In this document: one piece after another, positions 6,349 to 14,733 of the stretch
Numbering within the stretch: position 1 is the first letter of the stretch
How the letters are laid out: each line of letters opens with the position of its first letter
Source: Candidatus Daviesbacteria bacterium
GTDB lineage: Bacteria; Patescibacteriota; Microgenomatia; Daviesbacterales; UBA10151
Assembly: GCA_016186985.1 (NCBI GenBank)
Contig: JACPKO010000008.1
Location: 1-19,683 of the forward strand
DNA: 19,683 bases
Reading direction: 5' to 3'
Position numbers and translations under genes: made by a program
The notes under the pieces: model-generated
What the model was told of the DNA's origin: nothing
What the model saw: only the letters and a program-made list of their open reading frames with translations
Databases searched by the model: none

Positions 6349-7731
6349 TTAATTAAGGTGGATTAATTGAATCGGCAAAATCTCGTTTAGCTGCTTTTCT
6401 GCCTTTTTCATATAAACCACCTCGTATTTTGGAAAATAGAGAAATATTGCAGGGGCCTGGTCAAGCAAAATCTTCTGAAAGTCCTTATACTTTTGTTTAC
6501 GGGTTTCCAAATCAGTAATTTTACGCCCATCTTCTAAATCCTTATCAATCCTGGGAGATGCTACCCTTGAGATATTGGTTCCATTTTTTTGGGTTGAATG
6601 CCAAAGGGAATACTGGTCTGGATCGGCGGGTATATTTTGGGTTATTAAAAGAGCCTGGAAGTTTTGAGGAATTCCGGACTCAACCCTTAAAACCGCATTC
6701 AGCCCAAGATTTTTCCAGCTTTCTACAACTTTTTCCCCAACTCTTTCTAAGGAACTGGTTGCTGTCAGGCTGATTTGTTCTTCCTTACCTTTTTCCACCT
6801 TTTTCAAAGCTACCTGCGCTTTTTCATTATTATTCAGGAAATCTTTGACAGTATTATTATGAGCCCAGGAGAAAGGAGAAAGGGGGGTTTGGGCAATTTC
6901 CTGACCGGCAAATTCGGGCGATCCGTAAGCTAAGGCAAGCCTTAAATTTTCATCAGATAAAATAGGATCCTCTGTGTTTAAAAAAACAGTTACAAGCTGT
7001 CTGTAGTTTGTGACAACTTTTCTGCCCAGGTTATTTAAACTTAGATCATCAGACTCGATAACCCCGAGAAGTGATTGCACCTCTCCAAGTTTTAGTGCGG
7101 TTTTTGCTATTTTTTCACTTGGGTAAAAGGTAATATCCAAATCAGGCAATTTTTCTTCAGAAGCCTCAAGATCCAGTCTTTTTACAAAAGGACCATCCTT
7201 TTTAACCGCCTTTACTGAATAAGGACCGACTCCCACAAGCTCAAAACCGAATTGTGTGGAAGCTTTTCTGAGTACCGGTTTGGTCAAAAGCGTAGGGAAA
7301 GGACTAAAGGTTTCAGCCAGTTTGAATTCAAGCGTTGACTCATCTAATGCGTTTATTGAAACATCAGGTATTGATAAGTAAACATCTGCGGCAGTAAGTT
7401 TTTCGCCGTCGCTCCAATAAAGGTTTTCCTTAAGTTTTACTTTATAAACATTTGCCTGCTCATTTGATTCCCAGCTCTGCGCAAGCTGAGCAATCGGTGT
7501 CCCTGATTTATCTACCCTGATCAAAGGGCTTGAAATTAGATTTAACACGATATCTGGCAGGTCGCGCTCTTCATGTGTACCAACAATCCCCTCGGATAAA
7601 ACGTCCTGCTTTTTAAGGTTAAATAAATAAACCCCAACAGTAACTGCCAATAAAAAAGCTGCAGTCAGGGAAATAATTAACCACTTTTTGCGCCGGGCAA
7701 AAGTGAAGATGAAATTAATCCAAAAACTCAT
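6349..7731 (-). CDS. Membrane-anchored solute-binding protein, family 5 (oligopeptide type)
   Basis: This 460-aa protein has a basic N-terminus (ARRKKW) and one hydrophobic helix (about 18-38, LIISLTAAFLLAVTVGVYLF), without a lipobox Cys. The body matches the SBP_bac_5 (OppA/DppA) family. It has PIAQLAQSWE...YKVKLKENLYWSDGEKLTAADVYLS (about 78-120), the hallmark of the family's N-terminal lobe, then a segment on substrate-dependent release (NLRLALAYG) and SRVASPRIDKDLEDGRKITDLETRKQKYKDFQKILLDQAP near the C-terminus. Such proteins normally deliver peptides to an ABC permease; no permease gene lies nearby. It is the last gene of a unit with the holin-like protein and secG, starting 5 nt after secG. 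An orphan sensor or scavenging role is possible. Confidence 0.85.
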   Translation of the reverse strand: MSFWINFIFTFARRKKWLIISLTAAFLLAVTVGVYLFNLKKQDVLSEGIVGTHEERDLPDIVLNLISSPLIRVDKSGTPIAQLAQSWESNEQANVYKVKLKENLYWSDGEKLTAADVYLSIPDVSINALDESTLEFKLAETFSPFPTLLTKPVLRKASTQFGFELVGVGPYSVKAVKKDGPFVKRLDLEASEEKLPDLDITFYPSEKIAKTALKLGEVQSLLGVIESDDLSLNNLGRKVVTNYRQLVTVFLNTEDPILSDENLRLALAYGSPEFAGQEIAQTPLSPFSWAHNNTVKDFLNNNEKAQVALKKVEKGKEEQISLTATSSLERVGEKVVESWKNLGLNAVLRVESGIPQNFQALLITQNIPADPDQYSLWHSTQKNGTNISRVASPRIDKDLEDGRKITDLETRKQKYKDFQKILLDQAPAIFLYFPKYEVVYMKKAEKQLNEILPIQLIHLN

Positions 7732-7736
7732 AGGGA

Positions 7737-7955
7737 CTACTGTAAAAGAACTCCCGCGAGAGAGGTCAGCAGAAATAAGCAGGCTATAATAATAGTGAGA
7801 ATAAACAGCATTTTTTCAGCTCCCCTTTTGGTACCGTAAAAACCCATGTCCCCGCCGAAAGTCGAACCTAAACCTGTTCCTTTTGATTGCAGGATGATAA
7901 GTCCTATAAGCAGAAGTCCCAATATTATTTCAAAAATTAATATGAAATTATTCAT
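7737..7955 (-). CDS. secG: SecG, preprotein translocase subunit
   Basis: This 72-aa protein starts at MNNFILIFEI. It has two transmembrane helices (about 4-21 and 53-71) flanking a conserved cytoplasmic loop with ILQSKGTGLGSTFGG and a short RGAEKML segment before helix 2. This is the classic SecG layout, completing the SecYEG channel. A longer upstream frame reaches 8024, but the added residues have no SecG similarity and lie inside the preceding gene. The chosen ATG overlaps the preceding stop as ATGA, a translational-coupling arrangement. Confidence 0.92.
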   Translation of the reverse strand: MNNFILIFEIILGLLLIGLIILQSKGTGLGSTFGGDMGFYGTKRGAEKMLFILTIIIACLFLLTSLAGVLLQ

Positions 7956-8359
7956 TTGCTTGTGAGCCAGTGAAAAAATCGTCCTGCAAATCCTATCATA
8001 AAAGAGGCAATAATTGCTACCCATAGTACAGTTAAATTTTGGGCGGGTATGTTAATGCCCAAGAATTCTGCTCCGGGAAAACTGTAAGGAATGAGCTTAA
8101 ATTGCGGGATCATAGTTGTCAGTAAGTAAAGCGCTATAACATTAATAACCCAGGTAAAAATGCCCAAAGTTAAAATGTTTAAGGGTAAAAAAACAACTTT
8201 CAGCAAGGGAATAACAACTAAATTCATTGCCATCAGGCCTACTGCGCCGATTGCCAGTGTCCTAAACCCACCTTCATAAGAAAGGCCGGGGAAAATTTCA
8301 GTAACCCCCCAAATAATACCTAAATTCAAAATGTAATCCCTCAAGGCAGCTTTAATCAT
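7952..8359 (-). CDS. Phage_holin_4_2-like (YvlD-type) membrane protein
   Basis: This is a 135-aa protein with four predicted transmembrane helices. The motif NVIALYL...IP following ILTLGIFTWV matches the Phage_holin_4_2 (YvlD) family. Despite the name, these are common chromosomal membrane proteins of unknown function, not evidence of a prophage. It is first in a three-gene unit, with secG overlapping by 4 nt and the solute-binding protein behind. The -10 box TATAAT (minus strand) lies only 8 nt before its ATG, so the message is probably leaderless. Confidence 0.8.
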   Translation of the reverse strand: MIKAALRDYILNLGIIWGVTEIFPGLSYEGGFRTLAIGAVGLMAMNLVVIPLLKVVFLPLNILTLGIFTWVINVIALYLLTTMIPQFKLIPYSFPGAEFLGINIPAQNLTVLWVAIIASFMIGFAGRFFHWLTSK

Positions 8360-8367
8360 TTATTTAT

Positions 8368-8373
8368 ATTATA
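8368..8373 (-). promoter_or_regulatory. TATAAT -10 box of the holin-like/secG/SBP unit
   Basis: On the minus strand this is a perfect TATAAT ending 8 nt before the ATG at 8359. A start about 7 nt below the box would leave a leader of 0-2 nt. No clear -35 box is visible. Confidence 0.6.
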
Positions 8374-8441
8374 CAGTAACTATTTTAGGGACTTAGAGAT
8401 AAGTCTTGTGTCTAAAGTAAATTGATTCAATTTGTCTTTAT

Positions 8442-9722
8442 TCATTTTAAAAAAACTTTCGCCCTAAGTTTCTTATGATAGGATATCGCAAACCTGTGGG
8501 ATTCGTCACGGATTTTTTGTAAAAGGCGTAAAGCTAAAGATCTTTTTGGAAGTTTTATGACTTCGCCCTCTGGTGGATATAGCCACTCCTCTCTTTTGGC
8601 CAAACCGAAAACTGGAATATTAACTCCCTTCAGGTTAACAAGCTGCGCTATAGCGTAGGCTTGTCCCCTTCCTCCATCTATAATGAATAAGTGTGGCAAT
8701 GGCCAATCTTCATGATTGAGCCTCCTACCCATCATCTCTTTGTGCATCCCCACATCATTTGGTTTCCCAGTCATCCTTATCTTAAATCTCCGGTATTGGG
8801 ATTTATCAATTTCACCGCCGGTTAGAACAACCATTGACCCGGTTGCCTCTTTCCCCTGGAAATTGGAGATATCATACGCCTCTATCCGAACCGGCAATTC
8901 CGGTAAGTTTAAATCCCTTTGCAGTTCTTCCAGCGAATTTTTGTTAAGATCCTCCAGGAAATTGGGGTTAACTAAATAGTTGCTGATTTTTGTCGGTGCA
9001 GTTATATAATTTATTCCGTCAATAATTTTTTTTACTCTAGAAGCCTCTTCAAACCTTAACTTTCTGGAATACTGCTTCATCTCGGAATTTAACTCCTCCA
9101 ATAACTCATGCTTTTTACCATCCAAAAACTTAGAGAAGCGATTTATTATTTTTATATAATCTTTTTGGGAAACTACACCCGCACACGCCCCGGGACAAAG
9201 TCCCAAATGATAGTAGAAACAAACCTTCCTTTTTGCATGATTCATTATTCCTGCTCCCTGATTCTTACCAGAGCACCAGGGAAAAATCCGCCTTAATTTC
9301 TTGAGGGTTGTTTTGACTGTAGTCGCCGAAGGATAGGGACCAAACCACTTTTTTCCTTTAAGCAGATCCTTTTTGCGGGCAGTTAAAACTTTAGGAAATT
9401 CCTCGTCAGTAACTACAATATATAGATAGTCTTTATCATCAGTGAGCCGGATATTGTAGTGAGGCTTATTTTTTTTAATTAAATTTGCCTCAAGAATAAG
9501 CGCCTCAATTTCTGATTCAACAATAATCGTTTCCGCCGAAGCAATATCCCCGACAAGACGCGCGGTTTTAACATCCTTCCAGGAGCTAGTGAAGTATGAG
9601 GAAACCCGGGAAAAAAGATCAACTGCTTTACCTACATAAATAATTTTTCCTGCTTTATCTTTATAGATATAGATACCAGGTTTATGCGGAATAATCTCCG
9701 GTTGTACAAACGAAGGCAACAT
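8442..9722 (-). CDS. uvrC: UvrC, excinuclease ABC subunit C, lacking the C-terminal HhH domain
   Basis: UvrC makes the 3' and 5' incisions of bacterial nucleotide excision repair. The N-terminal GIY-YIG nuclease (about 12-95) has PGIYIY, IIYVGKA and EAN (E79). A four-cysteine cluster follows: C150, then C168, C176 and C180 in a C-x7-C-x3-C pattern, matching the known UvrC iron-sulfur site. A UVR segment that binds UvrB is at about 205-238 (RFEEASRVKKII). The RNase H-like nuclease retains the catalytic acids and histidine: D284 in AYDIS, D349 in IDGGRGQ and H409 in RDESHRF. It stops at residue 426, directly after YHKKLRAKVFLK; most UvrC proteins run to about 600 aa with tandem HhH motifs. The start follows a TAAAAT box by 6 nt, and the gene is 19 nt behind the transglutaminase-like gene. 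Confidence 0.93.
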   Translation of the reverse strand: MLPSFVQPEIIPHKPGIYIYKDKAGKIIYVGKAVDLFSRVSSYFTSSWKDVKTARLVGDIASAETIIVESEIEALILEANLIKKNKPHYNIRLTDDKDYLYIVVTDEEFPKVLTARKKDLLKGKKWFGPYPSATTVKTTLKKLRRIFPWCSGKNQGAGIMNHAKRKVCFYYHLGLCPGACAGVVSQKDYIKIINRFSKFLDGKKHELLEELNSEMKQYSRKLRFEEASRVKKIIDGINYITAPTKISNYLVNPNFLEDLNKNSLEELQRDLNLPELPVRIEAYDISNFQGKEATGSMVVLTGGEIDKSQYRRFKIRMTGKPNDVGMHKEMMGRRLNHEDWPLPHLFIIDGGRGQAYAIAQLVNLKGVNIPVFGLAKREEWLYPPEGEVIKLPKRSLALRLLQKIRDESHRFAISYHKKLRAKVFLK

Positions 9723-9728
9723 GCGGCT

Positions 9729-9734
9729 ATTTTA
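9729..9734 (-). promoter_or_regulatory. Possible -10 box of uvrC
   Basis: On the minus strand this is TAAAAT, 6 nt before the uvrC ATG, in the short gap after the upstream gene. Transcription from it would be leaderless. No strong -35 is visible, so read-through from upstream genes is equally possible. Confidence 0.35.
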
Positions 9735-9741
9735 CAACAGC

Positions 9742-11610
9742 TCAGTCTTTTTTGTAGGTTCTGTAGTGAATAAGAAGCGTAAGCACATAAAACAACATGA
9801 TCATTGTTAAAGCTCCGAATATTTCAACGGTGAATATTTTATAAAACAGCAGGGGTTTTACAGTAATAATTCTTGTATCCGTTGCACCCGCGAAATTTAC
9901 CTGAAAAGCATCCTGATAGGAATTCCAGATTGCCCCGGTTTTTAAGCTTAAGTCATACTCAATACTTCCAAATGGCGGAATTTCCGGGGTGCGGGTTAAA
10001 ATTGTAACTTGAGGCTCCTGGTCCTTTCTTTGAAGGAGTATTTTGGAAGTATCAACCTTAAGCTCGCTCTCGGGAAATGTCGCATTTCCCAAATTCGTAA
10101 TTTTGATTTTAGCATAAGCGGGAAACCCGGAAAGAATTTCTGAATCTATCTTGATATCAAGTTCAGCACCCTTTTTTTCCTCAACCTCTTTTTCAACTAT
10201 CTTAGCCTCAATTTTATCAGGTAAGATGAACTTATTCTCGCCGCTAAAACCCGCTAAACCGAGGTGGGTTAAATCATTGAAATTAAACAGCGCTGCGCCA
10301 CCTGTTGTATTTTCCCAAGAAGGATCAGCAATCACCCACCCTAAATCAGAATCATAAAATTCAACCCAGCTGTGAAGTGAGCTGTTGTGGTAACTAAAAG
10401 GCTTTCCACCTTGAGGCAAAGCAAACCCTATAATTTGCCTTGCCGGTATCCCTGCACTCCTAAGTAAAGCAATCTCAAGATCTACAAATTCAGCTGTTAA
10501 CGCTTTTTCAGGATTATTAATAGCTGTTAGAGACCCTAATCTTAAGAAATCACCTTTTTCAACTCTGCTGGAATCAAATCGCAAAAAATTACTGACAAAC
10601 TTATCTATTTCCTTAGCCTTTTGCAAAGAGGAAAAATTTTCTTTGCCTTTCAAAATTTCTGACAGTTTATCTTTGATCACCGGATTATTTTTGGTCCAGT
10701 ACTTATTTTCTTCAAGATAGTACCCGCTCTTAACATTGCTTAAAAACTCCTTTTTTAAGCTTGTCAGGTAAGTTTTAATATGTCCGGATACTTTTATTTC
10801 CTGCATTTCCCCCGGGTTGAGTTTAAAAAACGCTAAACTGTTACCCTCCCCGTCAACCTCGCTGTTTTCAGGGCGGGGGCTAATATTTTCAATAAGGGTT
10901 TTTTGATGATTTGAACTTAACATAAGCGGTATGCTCAAAAATTTCGGGAAGATGGAGTTATTTTTTAACGAGTAGGACGCCTCAAAGGAGTAGTCCAGGC
11001 TTTGACCAAATATTGCCGAGATGCCTGACTGCAGGGCCGGATCACCTTCAAAAATGAAAATTATCCTCCCCCCTGATTCGTCTGTTTTTGCAGGTGCAGG
11101 GCTCATGTAATCAGGGTCGCCAAAGGATGTCGGCACTGAAAGCCTTAAACTAAAATTATCGACTTGAGTTTGCTGAGTTATTTTAGGGACTCTTATACTC
11201 CAAACCTCTCCTAATTTCTTTGATATCCCTTTATCTTTAAATTTAAGGATGAAACTGTACTCTTTACCTATGCCGATAATCTGCTGGTTGGTAAATTTAA
11301 CGATCAGTTTAGTCCCGGCCTTTTCCTTCATTGTCTGCATTTCAAGTTTTCCCTGCGAATCGGAAGCTTGAGTGTCAAAAATCTCACTCCCCGGGACGAT
11401 CAAAGAAAAGTTCGAGGGAAAAAACTTGTCTGTCAAATTTTTGAGCTGGATATTTTCGGTAACTTCTGTAACTCCATCAACCGATACATCATAAGATATA
11501 TTATATTTTGCAGAAAACTTTTGTTCCTGTGCATTAACTGAAGAAATGGCAATCAAAAAGACAACAAGCAGGAGTGCGGTTGTAAAAAACTTTTGAGAGA
11601 AATTTAACAT
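9742..11610 (-). CDS. Secreted, membrane-anchored transglutaminase-fold protein without the catalytic Cys
   Basis: This is a 622-aa protein. Residues 1-28 are a signal peptide (TALLLVVFLIAISSVNAQ). Residues 30-290 are beta-rich extracellular sequence. A transglutaminase-like core spans about 325-435, with ALLRSAGIPARQIIGF (381-396), HSWVEFY (His413) and WVIADPSW (Asp429). A further beta domain covers 480-575, and a C-terminal helix (about 589-615) is followed by a basic tail, so most of the protein lies outside the cell. In active relatives the nucleophile Cys sits nine residues before ALLR; here that position is Thr372, and the whole protein contains no cysteine. It is therefore probably a non-enzymatic binding or structural variant. 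It lies between uvrA and uvrC with gaps of 34 and 19 nt, suggesting co-transcription without a known functional link. A TACAAT box lies 8 nt upstream of its ATG. Confidence 0.85.
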   Translation of the reverse strand: MLNFSQKFFTTALLLVVFLIAISSVNAQEQKFSAKYNISYDVSVDGVTEVTENIQLKNLTDKFFPSNFSLIVPGSEIFDTQASDSQGKLEMQTMKEKAGTKLIVKFTNQQIIGIGKEYSFILKFKDKGISKKLGEVWSIRVPKITQQTQVDNFSLRLSVPTSFGDPDYMSPAPAKTDESGGRIIFIFEGDPALQSGISAIFGQSLDYSFEASYSLKNNSIFPKFLSIPLMLSSNHQKTLIENISPRPENSEVDGEGNSLAFFKLNPGEMQEIKVSGHIKTYLTSLKKEFLSNVKSGYYLEENKYWTKNNPVIKDKLSEILKGKENFSSLQKAKEIDKFVSNFLRFDSSRVEKGDFLRLGSLTAINNPEKALTAEFVDLEIALLRSAGIPARQIIGFALPQGGKPFSYHNSSLHSWVEFYDSDLGWVIADPSWENTTGGAALFNFNDLTHLGLAGFSGENKFILPDKIEAKIVEKEVEEKKGAELDIKIDSEILSGFPAYAKIKITNLGNATFPESELKVDTSKILLQRKDQEPQVTILTRTPEIPPFGSIEYDLSLKTGAIWNSYQDAFQVNFAGATDTRIITVKPLLFYKIFTVEIFGALTMIMLFYVLTLLIHYRTYKKD

Positions 11611-11644
11611 TCATATTTATTGTAACAAATTGGAATCGGGGACT

Positions 11645-14569
11645 TTACAGGATTTTTGCAAGATACTGGCCCGTGTAGGAAGATTTAATTTTAGCTAAAT
11701 CTTTAGGTATTCCTGCTCCCACAAGCTGTCCACCGCCAACACCACCTTCGGGTCCTAAATCAATAATCCAGTCGGCATTTTTAACAACATCCAGATTGTG
11801 TTCGATAATAATAACTGTATTTCCCAAATCAACCAACCTCCTTAGGATTTTCAAAAGCCTCTCAATGTCGGCAAAGTGCAACCCGGTTGTTGGCTCATCA
11901 AGGATATAAACGGTTCTGCCGGTTTGGCGCTTTGATAATTCCGAAGAAAGTTTTATCCTTTGGGCCTCACCTCCGTATAAAGTTGTTGCCGGCTGGCCCA
12001 AGTGGATGTAACCCAAACCAACTTCATAAAGAACTGAAAATTTATTTTTAATCTGGGGGATGTTTGTAAAAAAATCCAAAGCCTCCTCAACAGTCAGATC
12101 CAAAACCTGTGAGATATCCTTATCTTTAAAATGAATCTCAAGAGCCTCGCGGTTATATCTTTTGCCGTCGCATCCTTCGCATGTTACAAAAACATCCGGT
12201 AAAAACTGCATTTCTATTTTAATCTGACCATCGCCCTCGCAAACCTCGCACCTTCCGCCTTTGACATTGAAACTAAACCTGCCCGGCCCATAGCCGCGGA
12301 TTTTAGCTTCGGGACTGGAAGCAAACAGTTCGCGGATAAAAGTGAACGCTCCTGTATAAGTAGCCGGGTTAGAACGGGGAGTCCGTCCTATTGGTGACTG
12401 GTCAACCAGGATCACTTTGTCAATATTTTCTATGCCTATCACAGCTTCGTGCTTACCGGGCTTTTCTTTTGCATGGTTTACCTTTTGGGCCAATGATTTA
12501 AACAAAACATCATGCACCAAAGTTGATTTTCCGGACCCGGAAACACCGGTTATAGATATTAATTTACCCAGAGGGAACTTGACAGAAACATTTTTCAGAT
12601 TATGCTGCGAGGCGTTTATTATTTCTAAATATCCTATATTTTCCCCATTTTTCTTCTCAGGGAATATTTCGATTTTTTTCTTTCCGGAAAGATATTTTCC
12701 CGTCAAAGACTCAGGGTTATTAATAATTTCCTTAGGCGTGCCTTTGGCGACGATTTTTCCTCCGTACTCTCCCGCACCAGGGCCAATCTCAAACATATAG
12801 TCTGATTCAAGCATCGTTTCGGCGTCATGTTCGTTAACTATAACTGTATTTCCCAAATCCCGGAGCTTTTTTAATGTCGTAATTAACCTGCTGTTGTCAC
12901 GCTGATGCAAGCCGATTGACGGCTCATCCAAAACATAAAGCACCCCGGACAGTCCGGAACCGATTTGGGAAGCCAGCCTGATCCTTTGAGACTCACCTCC
13001 AGCCAATGTCATTGAGGCACGGTCTAAAGTTAAATAATCAAGCCCCACATCGGAAAGAAACTGCAGTCTGCTTTGGATCTCTTTCAATATCGATTTACCT
13101 ATTATCAGTTCCCGGTCACTGAGCACATTTGATCCGGAAATTTTTTTAACAAAATCCAGAGACTCCTTAATCGAAAGAGTAGTCAGCTCGGCAATATTTA
13201 AACCATATAAAGTTACAGACAAGGACTCAGGCTTAAGCCTGCAACCCCTGCAAAGGGGACAAATTTCCCTAATCATGTATTTTTCTATCTCGGATTTTAC
13301 CCACTCGGACTCAGTCTCCCTATATCTTTCTTTTAAATATTGCGCTAGCCCTTTGAAAGTTGAGTAAAAACTTACCCATCTTCCCTGCCTGTTTTTGCCT
13401 TCAACCTCAAATTCTCTATTGCCTGCACCGTAGAGTAAAATATTTCTAGCCTCCCCGCTTAACTCCCCAAGCCGCGTGCTCAGATTAAATCCAAATTCTT
13501 TTCCAACTGCTTCAACCAACCTGGTAAACCAGGTTTCATTCGTTGCCAGTTTACTCCAGGGTAAAATTCCTCCCTCGGCAATTGACAGTATTGGATTTAA
13601 AATTGATTCCGGGTCTATTTCTAAAAGAGAGCCAAGACCGGTACATTCCGGGCATGCCCCGTGGGGAGAATTAAATGAAAATAATCTAGGTTCAATCTCA
13701 GAAAGGGCTATATTGTCAATAGGGCACGAGAATTTTTCCGAGTATAAATGATCCTCAAGTTTTTTAGGGTTTTGAGGAAAATCTAAGGAAGCATCCAACA
13801 CCTCGGAAATTATCACAGAACCTTCGCCCATTTTGCTTGCTGTTTCAATTGATTGAATAAGTCTTGAGTAATTAGTTTGTTCTTGAACACTTTTTTTGTC
13901 TAAAACCAATCTATCCACGATAAGATCAATCGTGTGTTTATTATTTTTTAGAAGCATAAAATCTCCCGCTCCGCCGCGAGGCGAGTCTGATAAATCCCTT
14001 AAGTAACCGTCAATGCGAATCCTGGAAAAACCTTTTTTTCTTAGTTCCTCAAATAATGATGTGAACTCGCCTTTGCGGTCTTTAACAACAGGTGCCATAA
14101 CAAAAAACCTGAACTGTTTTTTTGAAGATTCTTTAATTTTTGAGATCACTGCATCAGCAATCTGCTGGACACTCATACTGGATATCTCCCTGCCGCAAAT
14201 TGGACAGTGGGGATGGCCCACCCGGGCAAATAACAGCCTTAAGTAATCATAAACTTCAGTGGTCGTCCCGACTGTTGAACGGGGGTTGTGGGAAGAAGAT
14301 TTCTGATCAATGGAAATTGCCGGAGAAAGCCCCTCAATATAATCAACGTCGGGTTTATCCATTACACCCAAAAACTGTCGGGCATAAGCAGATAAGGATT
14401 CAACATACCTTCTTTGTCCCTCAGCATAAAGGGTGTCAAAAGCCAATGAAGATTTACCTGACCCTGAAATTCCTGTGAAAACCACAAGTTTATTTTTTGG
14501 GATAGTTAAATCTATGTTTTTAAGGTTATGCTGCCTTGCCCCTTTAATTACAATGTTGTCATTACTCAT
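11645..14569 (-). CDS. uvrA: UvrA, excinuclease ABC subunit A
   Basis: UvrA is the damage-sensing ABC ATPase dimer that loads UvrB. The length (974 aa) is near normal. Features in order: first Walker A GISGSGKS (33-40); VESLSAYARQFL; the UvrB-binding/insertion region; a first zinc module (C282...C306-x2-C309); a CPLC-x2-C segment near 437-443; signature LAGGESQRIRLASQIGSGLSG and Walker B VLDEPSIGLH; second Walker A GVSGSGKS (675-682); second zinc module C774, C777, C797 and C800; second signature LYGGEAQRIKLSSEL with YILDEPTTGLH. Two oddities are seen. The second ligand of the first zinc module is Asp285 instead of Cys, and there are about seven extra GC-rich residues near 196-203 (SPRGGAGD). 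It is first of a probable uvrA-transglutaminase-uvrC unit. Confidence 0.97.
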   Translation of the reverse strand: MSNDNIVIKGARQHNLKNIDLTIPKNKLVVFTGISGSGKSSLAFDTLYAEGQRRYVESLSAYARQFLGVMDKPDVDYIEGLSPAISIDQKSSSHNPRSTVGTTTEVYDYLRLLFARVGHPHCPICGREISSMSVQQIADAVISKIKESSKKQFRFFVMAPVVKDRKGEFTSLFEELRKKGFSRIRIDGYLRDLSDSPRGGAGDFMLLKNNKHTIDLIVDRLVLDKKSVQEQTNYSRLIQSIETASKMGEGSVIISEVLDASLDFPQNPKKLEDHLYSEKFSCPIDNIALSEIEPRLFSFNSPHGACPECTGLGSLLEIDPESILNPILSIAEGGILPWSKLATNETWFTRLVEAVGKEFGFNLSTRLGELSGEARNILLYGAGNREFEVEGKNRQGRWVSFYSTFKGLAQYLKERYRETESEWVKSEIEKYMIREICPLCRGCRLKPESLSVTLYGLNIAELTTLSIKESLDFVKKISGSNVLSDRELIIGKSILKEIQSRLQFLSDVGLDYLTLDRASMTLAGGESQRIRLASQIGSGLSGVLYVLDEPSIGLHQRDNSRLITTLKKLRDLGNTVIVNEHDAETMLESDYMFEIGPGAGEYGGKIVAKGTPKEIINNPESLTGKYLSGKKKIEIFPEKKNGENIGYLEIINASQHNLKNVSVKFPLGKLISITGVSGSGKSTLVHDVLFKSLAQKVNHAKEKPGKHEAVIGIENIDKVILVDQSPIGRTPRSNPATYTGAFTFIRELFASSPEAKIRGYGPGRFSFNVKGGRCEVCEGDGQIKIEMQFLPDVFVTCEGCDGKRYNREALEIHFKDKDISQVLDLTVEEALDFFTNIPQIKNKFSVLYEVGLGYIHLGQPATTLYGGEAQRIKLSSELSKRQTGRTVYILDEPTTGLHFADIERLLKILRRLVDLGNTVIIIEHNLDVVKNADWIIDLGPEGGVGGGQLVGAGIPKDLAKIKSSYTGQYLAKIL

Positions 14570-14587
14570 AATTTTATAATTGAGGTG

Positions 14588-14628
14588 CGAATTTTAGACG
14601 AAACAGAATCTGGAAATTTTAACAGATT
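14588..14628 (+). repeat. 41-bp direct repeat, copy 1
   Basis: These bases are identical to 15443-15483. The repeat carries an internal inverted pair AATCTG/CAGATT around a 10-nt AT-rich spacer; in this copy the stem extends to GAATCTG/CAGATTC. It lies directly upstream of uvrA, reading away from it. Confidence 0.9.
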
Positions 14629-14647
14629 CTATCAGCAAAGAAAAGAG

Positions 14648-14670
14648 CACCACGGATTTATCCGTGGGTG
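14648..14670. repeat. CACGGAT hairpin resembling an IS200/IS605-type end structure
   Basis: CACGGAT-TT-ATCCGTG is a perfect 7-bp stem, extended by CAC/GTG with one bulged G. On the minus strand it is followed by CTCTTTTCTTT, so it could also act as a leftward terminator. Compact hairpins of this kind occur at the ends of IS200/IS605-family elements, but no transposase gene is present. Confidence 0.5.
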
Positions 14671-14706
14671 AATTGCTTTCTGCGAGGAATCGAAAATTCC
14701 GAGCGT

Positions 14707-14733
14707 CAGCTGAACAGCTTTGCTGTGAAGCTG
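14707..14733. repeat. Double-stem palindrome with tandem GA mismatches
   Basis: The outer stem CAGCT/AGCTG and inner stem ACAGC/GCTGT (loop TTT) are separated by GA facing GA on both sides. As RNA this would form tandem G-A pairs, which are stable. The 3' flank GAAGCT matches the flank of the two CACACC hairpins at 6323 and 15413. Confidence 0.55.

Noticed and set aside
7956..8024. Longer SecG with 23 extra N-terminal residues
   Set aside because: The extension lies inside the holin-like gene and lacks SecG similarity; the ATGA overlap at 7952-7955 gives a normal 72-aa SecG.
7952..8359. Prophage holin
   Set aside because: Phage_holin_4_2 is a common chromosomal membrane family; no lysin, capsid or other phage genes are nearby.
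8380..8445. 21-codon minus-strand ORF overlapping the uvrC stop as ATGA
   Set aside because: Too short to judge, with no recognisable sequence and no ribosome site beyond uvrC coupling; it does not supply the missing HhH domain.
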